Below, piece after piece: positions 6,635 to 9,919 of a DNA stretch of 9,919 nucleotides (position 1 is the stretch's first letter; each line of letters opens with the position of its first letter). The position numbers and the translations under genes were made by a program. The stretch comes from Chitinophagaceae bacterium (GTDB lineage: Bacteria; Bacteroidota; Bacteroidia; Chitinophagales; Chitinophagaceae), in the NCBI GenBank assembly GCA_025455665.1, contig JALOMC010000058.1, forward strand, positions 1 to 9,919, written 5' to 3'. Below the pieces are notes generated by a model. It was not told the origin of the DNA, ran no database searches, and worked only from the letters and a program-made list of their open reading frames with translations.

Positions 6635-6944
6635 CACCTCCAACAACGTTGAAACAAAAAACCTGTTGGAGATCAAAGGCAAGACTGGCAACCTGTATGA
6701 GTCGATCTCAATTATTGCCAAGCGTGCCAGCCAAATCAATATTTCGCTTCGCGAAGAGCTGCACAACAAACTGGAAGAGTTTGCCAGCCACACCGACAGT
6801 CTTGAAGAAATTCACGAAAACAAGGAGCAGATTGAAATTTCTCGTGCCTACGAGCGGATGCCCAATCCTGCATTGCTTGCCACTCAGGAGTTTTTGGAAG
6901 ACAAAATATACCACCGCAAGCCAGACAACGACCTCTTCAGCTAA
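6603..6944 (+). CDS. rpoZ: DNA-directed RNA polymerase subunit omega
   Basis: Omega is a small subunit that helps fold and hold the beta' subunit of RNA polymerase. At 113 residues this is the longer Bacteroidota form. NLYESISIIAKRASQI (about 30-45) corresponds to the conserved helix with the (A/S)KRAxQI motif of the Rpb6/omega family. The tail HENKEQIEISRAYERMPNPALLATQEFLEDKIYHR carries the lineage-typical ERxPNPxLLATQEFLE motif. The ATG at 6603 lies inside bamD in another frame (32-base overlap). No other start is available before the conserved helix apart from leucine codons, so the overlap is probably real and the two genes translationally coupled. bamD-rpoZ-coaBC is a familiar Bacteroidota order. 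Confidence 0.92.
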   Translation: MSKLRRQLSANTSNNVETKNLLEIKGKTGNLYESISIIAKRASQINISLREELHNKLEEFASHTDSLEEIHENKEQIEISRAYERMPNPALLATQEFLEDKIYHRKPDNDLFS

Positions 6945-6991
6945 GGCTATCTGACTGTCGCTAAAGTACATTCACAAAATCTTGTTGTTGT

Positions 6992-7025
6992 AAACGATAG
7001 CCCATGCGGCTATCGTTTTTGTTTT
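6992..7025 (+). terminator. Intrinsic terminator between rpoZ and coaBC
   Basis: AAACGATAGCC (6992-7002) and GGCTATCGTTT (7008-7018) form a perfect 11-bp stem with a five-base loop CATGC, followed by TTTTTGTTTT. It sits 47 bases after the rpoZ stop and 19 bases before the coaBC start. It would end or attenuate the bamD-rpoZ transcript. How coaBC is then transcribed is unclear: TACATTTA (7032-7039) is one base off the -7 consensus but lacks a -33 element at the right distance. Confidence 0.82.
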
Positions 7026-7043
7026 AGTCGATACATTTAACCC

Positions 7044-8252
7044 ATGGAAAACGCATTGCAGGGCAAACGCATACTACTAGGTATTACGGGTGGTATTGCT
7101 GCGTACAAATCGATTCTGCTGTTGCGTTTGCTGGTGCAGGCTGGTGCCGATGTTAAAGTGGTGATGACCCCTGCGGCCCGTCAGTTTGTATCGCCGCTGG
7201 TGCTGGCCACGCTGAGTAAGCAGCCTGTATTGGTAGAGCTGGCTGAGGGCGATACCTGGGCCAACCACGTAATGCTCGGCCGCTGGGCGCACCTGATGCT
7301 GATAGCACCGGCCACGTGCAATACCATGGCAAAAATGGCACATGGCATTTGCGACAACCTGTTTATGGCGGTTCAGCTAAGTGCCACCTGCCCGGTAATG
7401 CTGGCGCCTGCTATGGATGAGGATATGTGGAAGCACCCCGCTACCCGCCGAAATATCCAGACGTTGGCCGGATACGGGTATCAGGTGTTGCCGGTAGCCA
7501 CAGGCGCCTTGGCGAGTGGCCTGCACGGCGAGGGGCGATTATTGGAGCCGGCCGCCATCTTCGATGCAGTACAATCTTTTTTTTCTCATAGCCAAAGGTT
7601 GAAGGGCAAAAAGGCTGTGGTAACCGCCGGGCCAACTTATGAACCACTTGATCCGGTGCGTTTTATAGGCAACCATAGCACCGGCCTTATGGGTATAGAA
7701 ATTGCCAATGCATTGGCCATGGCCGGCGCCGATGTGACGCTGGTATCAGGCCCTACGCATTTACAGGCTTTGCCGGCAGTAAAAACAATACCGGTACAAA
7801 CAGCTACCCAAATGCTGGCAGCCGTGCAGGAGGTATTTGCTGAAACAGACATCGCTGTCATGGCCGCTGCGGTGGCAGACTACCGGCCGGCAGTAGTAGC
7901 AGATCAGAAAATCAAAAAGGCCAACGACGAACTCAGTATTACACTGGTAAAGAATCCAGATATCCTGGCCTACTGCGGTGCAGCCAAGGCCAGCCACCAA
8001 CTGGTGGTTGGTTTTGCGCTGGAAACCAACAATGAACTGCTTCATGCTCAAGAGAAGCTTCGGCGAAAAAATGCGGATTTGATTGTGCTGAATAGCCCTA
8101 ACAAGGTGGGCAGCGGATTTGGAAGCGCCACGAACGAGGTAACAATAATAACAGCCGATAGCGTCACCGAATGGCCTATGGCCAGCAAACACGAGGTGGC
8201 CTGTAAACTGGTAAACCTGGTAGCCGACAAGTTGGAGCGACTGCAGTTTTGA
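7044..8252 (+). CDS. coaBC: Bifunctional phosphopantothenoylcysteine synthetase/decarboxylase CoaBC
   Basis: CoaBC makes 4'-phosphopantothenoylcysteine from phosphopantothenate, cysteine and CTP, then decarboxylates it to 4'-phosphopantetheine for coenzyme A. The 402-residue product has the N-terminal flavin-binding CoaC domain (about 1-180): GITGGIAAYKS (13-23), the catalytic His75 in NHVMLGRWAH, APAT (88-91), and APAMDEDMW (121-129). The CoaB domain follows: TAGPTYEPLDPVRFIGNHSTG (194-214) with Asn210, AAAVADYRPA (274-283), Lys289 in KIKK, and VGFALETN (322-329). Numbering runs in step with the E. coli enzyme. At two CoaC positions that are Asn125 and Cys158 in E. coli, this protein has Asp125 (PAMD) and Ser158 (ASGLHGEGR). 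I recall similar PAMD and ASG sequences in other Bacteroidota, so this is probably lineage-wide rather than decay. The stop lies 11 bases before the next gene's ATG. Confidence 0.95.
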   Translation: MENALQGKRILLGITGGIAAYKSILLLRLLVQAGADVKVVMTPAARQFVSPLVLATLSKQPVLVELAEGDTWANHVMLGRWAHLMLIAPATCNTMAKMAHGICDNLFMAVQLSATCPVMLAPAMDEDMWKHPATRRNIQTLAGYGYQVLPVATGALASGLHGEGRLLEPAAIFDAVQSFFSHSQRLKGKKAVVTAGPTYEPLDPVRFIGNHSTGLMGIEIANALAMAGADVTLVSGPTHLQALPAVKTIPVQTATQMLAAVQEVFAETDIAVMAAAVADYRPAVVADQKIKKANDELSITLVKNPDILAYCGAAKASHQLVVGFALETNNELLHAQEKLRRKNADLIVLNSPNKVGSGFGSATNEVTIITADSVTEWPMASKHEVACKLVNLVADKLERLQF

Positions 8253-8263
8253 AAAAGTATACT

Positions 8264-9205
8264 ATGAAGAGATTAGTTTTTTCAATCGCCACAGTATTGC
8301 TAATGGTGGCCACAGTATGGGCTCCGCTAATGGTGCAAGCACAGGAAATAAACGCCAAAGTGGTGGTCATCAGCAATCGGATCAGCACCCAGGTAGACAA
8401 GCGGATCTTTACCACCTTACAAACGCAACTACAAAACCTCATCAACAACCGCAAGTGGACCGACGACAACTTTAAAATACAAGAACGAATTGAGTGCAAT
8501 TTCATTTTGAACCTGGATAGGCAAGTAGAAGCAAACGTGTACAGTGCCTCATTGATTATACAAGCTGCCCGTCCGGTATACAATTCCAGTTACAACTCAC
8601 CACTGATCAATTGGCAAGACAATGATGTTACTTTCCGTTATGTCGAGTTTCAGCCAGTGGAGTTCAATGAAAACAGGTTAAGCGGTGCCGAGCCATTAAC
8701 GGTCAACCTGCCGGCTATTTTCGCTTACTATGTCAACGTCATTCTCGGCTTCGATTACGACAGCTATAGCATAAAGGGGGGCGATGCGTACTTCAAAAAG
8801 GCACTGTTTATTGTAAACAATGCACCATCAGGCCGCAATATTGCCGGCTGGTCTCAGTTTGATGGACTACGCAATCGCTTTTGGCTGGCCGAAAACATGA
8901 TGAACGAACGGTTTACCATCATGCACGATGTGGTCTACCAATACTACCGCAATAGTTTGGATGCGATGTACGAAGACGAAAATCGCAGTCGCGACGAAAT
9001 GATGAATGTGCTGAATTTGCTGAGCACCTTCAATAGCAGTAATCAAAATACCATGGTGATGCAGTTCTTTATGCAGAGCAAGTCGGACGAGATTATTCAG
9101 GTGCTGAGCAAGGCTGCTCCCGATTTTAAGCAAAGAGCACTGGGTATCCTAGAAAAAATTGATTTGACCAACGCCAAGAAGTACAGAGAAAAGCTGAAAG
9201 GATGA
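8264..9205 (+). CDS. porD: DUF4835 family exported protein (PorD-type, type IX secretion associated)
   Basis: The 313-residue product begins MKRLVFSIATVLLMVATVW and has a signal peptide cleaved after VQAQ (about residue 29), leaving EINAKVVVISNRI. I recognise the DUF4835 family from its order of motifs: the early QEINA-V-V strand, VDKRIFTTLQTQLQNLINNRKW (about 45-66), IECNFILNL, the FRYVEFQPVEFNENRL region, and ILGFDYDSYSIKGGDAYFKKA (about 162-182). It ends in a helical tail. Members are found across Bacteroidota next to coaBC, and databases label them type IX secretion system protein PorD; I give that name from memory. The ATG at 8264 is preferred to a TTG at 8249 that would overlap coaBC. 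The stop overlaps the next start as ATGA, indicating translational coupling with the DUF4296 lipoprotein. No catalytic residues are apparent; a structural or assembly role in the periplasm is likely. Confidence 0.85.
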   Translation: MKRLVFSIATVLLMVATVWAPLMVQAQEINAKVVVISNRISTQVDKRIFTTLQTQLQNLINNRKWTDDNFKIQERIECNFILNLDRQVEANVYSASLIIQAARPVYNSSYNSPLINWQDNDVTFRYVEFQPVEFNENRLSGAEPLTVNLPAIFAYYVNVILGFDYDSYSIKGGDAYFKKALFIVNNAPSGRNIAGWSQFDGLRNRFWLAENMMNERFTIMHDVVYQYYRNSLDAMYEDENRSRDEMMNVLNLLSTFNSSNQNTMVMQFFMQSKSDEIIQVLSKAAPDFKQRALGILEKIDLTNAKKYREKLKG

Positions 9206-9642
9206 GGAAGCGGGTACGAACAGGATGGGCCCATGCTGCCATATGGGCATGCCTATTGCTGATGGCAGCCTGTAGCGGCGCCGACCAACCACTTGGTTTC
9301 GAAAAAATGAAGCTGGTGATGTGGGACATGGCCAAGGTAGAAGGGTTTGGCAACAGCTATTTGATCAGCCAAGTGCCGGCAAAAAAGGACTCTATCCTGG
9401 CCATGAAATATGCAGAAGTGCTGGCGCTGCACAAAGTGTCGGAAGCTGATTTTTTTGCCAGCATGCAGTACTATCGGCAGCACCCAAAAGAGTATCGCCG
9501 CTTGCTCGATTCAATGGCTGTGCATGCTGAGCGAAAGCGACAGGAGTACTACGAGTACCAGGCTAAGCCGCTCAAAAAAGTGATCTCAAGTCCTGATAGT
9601 GCCAATGCTGCCACCCCAGATTCGGCATCGAAGAAAAGGTAA
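9202..9642 (+). CDS. DUF4296-type small lipoprotein
   Basis: The 146-residue product has a basic start (MRKRVRTGWAHA), a hydrophobic stretch IWACLLLMAAC and Cys24 followed by SGAD, a lipoprotein signal peptide. The mature part is helical and matches the DUF4296 pattern: FEKMKLVMWDMAKVEGF (33-49), then the hallmark helix VSEADFFASMQYYRQHPKEYRRLLDSM (78-104), which resembles the F-x-S-x-xYY-x-x-xP motif I know for the family. The tail from about residue 125 is Ser/Asp/Ala-rich and probably disordered. It is translationally coupled to the DUF4835 gene through the ATGA at 9202-9205. No enzymatic role is visible. The neighbourhood suggests an envelope function alongside PorD, but that is inference. 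Confidence 0.8.
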   Translation: MRKRVRTGWAHAAIWACLLLMAACSGADQPLGFEKMKLVMWDMAKVEGFGNSYLISQVPAKKDSILAMKYAEVLALHKVSEADFFASMQYYRQHPKEYRRLLDSMAVHAERKRQEYYEYQAKPLKKVISSPDSANAATPDSASKKR

Positions 9643-9662
9643 CACTGACTGAACGTTTGCGT

Positions 9663-9919
9663 ATGAATAAAGTATACACTGATGCGACTGCAGCAGTAGC
9701 CGATATTGGCGACGGCGCCACGCTCATGCTAGGCGGCTTCGGCCTTTGCGGTATCCCCGAAAACTGTATTGCAGCCCTGGTAGCTAAAAAAGTAAAAGAC
9801 CTCACTTGCATTAGCAACAATGCCGGTGTCGATGATTTTGGCATCGGGCTGATGCTGCAGCAGCGGCAGGTCCGAAAAATGATCTCTTCGTACGTGGGCG
9901 AGAATGCCGAGTTTGAACG
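9663..9919 (+). CDS. scoA: 3-oxoacid CoA-transferase subunit A, N-terminal part (runs off the window)
   Basis: From the ATG at 9663 the frame is open for 85 codons to the window edge. The start MNKVYTDATAAVADIGDGATLMLGGFGLCGIPENCI contains the CoA-transferase family I signature: a glycine-rich GGFGLCGIPE at residues 24-33, preceded by DGATLML. ISNNAGVDDFGIGLML (50-65) and RKMISSYVGENAEFE (71-85) match the SNNAG and SYVGEN motifs of the alpha subunit. The enzyme moves CoA between succinyl-CoA and acetoacetate or related 3-oxoacids; the catalytic glutamate is in the B subunit, expected just downstream but not in view. It starts 20 bases after the DUF4296 stop, so it could be read through from coaBC. 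No convincing promoter is seen in the gap. Confidence 0.9.
   Translation, partial: MNKVYTDATAAVADIGDGATLMLGGFGLCGIPENCIAALVAKKVKDLTCISNNAGVDDFGIGLMLQQRQVRKMISSYVGENAEFE

Noticed and set aside
9655..9662. Possible -7 element ACGTTTG-like sequence before scoA
   Set aside because: It departs from TAnnTTTG, has no -33 partner, and would lie only a few bases from the start codon.
1..9919. Search by eye for CRISPR arrays, tRNA or rRNA genes, insertion sequences, toxin-antitoxin pairs or defence genes
   Set aside because: No spaced direct repeats, tRNA-like folds, transposase motifs or terminal inverted repeats were seen. The window is almost fully occupied by housekeeping and envelope genes.

Overview
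The window reads as a stretch of a Bacteroidota chromosome, most likely from the family Chitinophagaceae. The evidence is promoters with the Bacteroidota -7 element TAnnTTTG, the long Bacteroidota type of RNA polymerase omega, the gene order bamD-rpoZ-coaBC-DUF4835-DUF4296, and an OmpA-type envelope protein of a kind I recall from Chitinophagaceae. It is about half GC, densely coding and housekeeping in character. I see no mobile element, tRNA, rRNA or CRISPR array, and no gap above 300 bases.

Left part (1-3693, minus strand). A probable operon is read right to left: a trans-polyprenyl diphosphate synthase (2728-3693), the single-strand DNA exonuclease RecJ (979-2685), a small class I SAM-dependent methyltransferase (299-973), and the N-terminus of an unrecognised exported protein that leaves the window at base 1. 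Gaps are 42, 5 and 47 bases. The synthase appears to start at TTG, four bases after an out-of-frame ATG.

Middle part (3694-5731). A 185-base divergent intergenic region holds a textbook Bacteroidota promoter facing right. It drives an outer-membrane beta-barrel protein (3879-4832) and an OmpA-domain protein with calcium-type DxDxDG repeats (4880-5677). A perfect 10-bp intrinsic terminator ends the unit. In relatives I remember, these two pieces form one polypeptide, so this looks like a split OmpA with a second signal peptide added to the C-terminal half.

Right part (5732-9919). A second plus-strand unit begins at a promoter only about ten bases before the likely bamD start. bamD (outer-membrane protein assembly lipoprotein) overlaps rpoZ (RNA polymerase omega) by 32 bases. 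An 11-bp terminator hairpin follows. Then come coaBC (coenzyme A synthesis), a DUF4835/PorD-type exported protein linked to the type IX secretion system, and a small DUF4296 lipoprotein, all tightly packed. The window closes inside scoA, the A subunit of a 3-oxoacid CoA-transferase.

I see no clearly undescribed system. The points most worth a second look are the split OmpA pair and its degenerate peptidoglycan-binding site, the substituted CoaC catalytic positions in coaBC, the unusual start of the polyprenyl synthase, and the envelope/type IX secretion neighbourhood around bamD.
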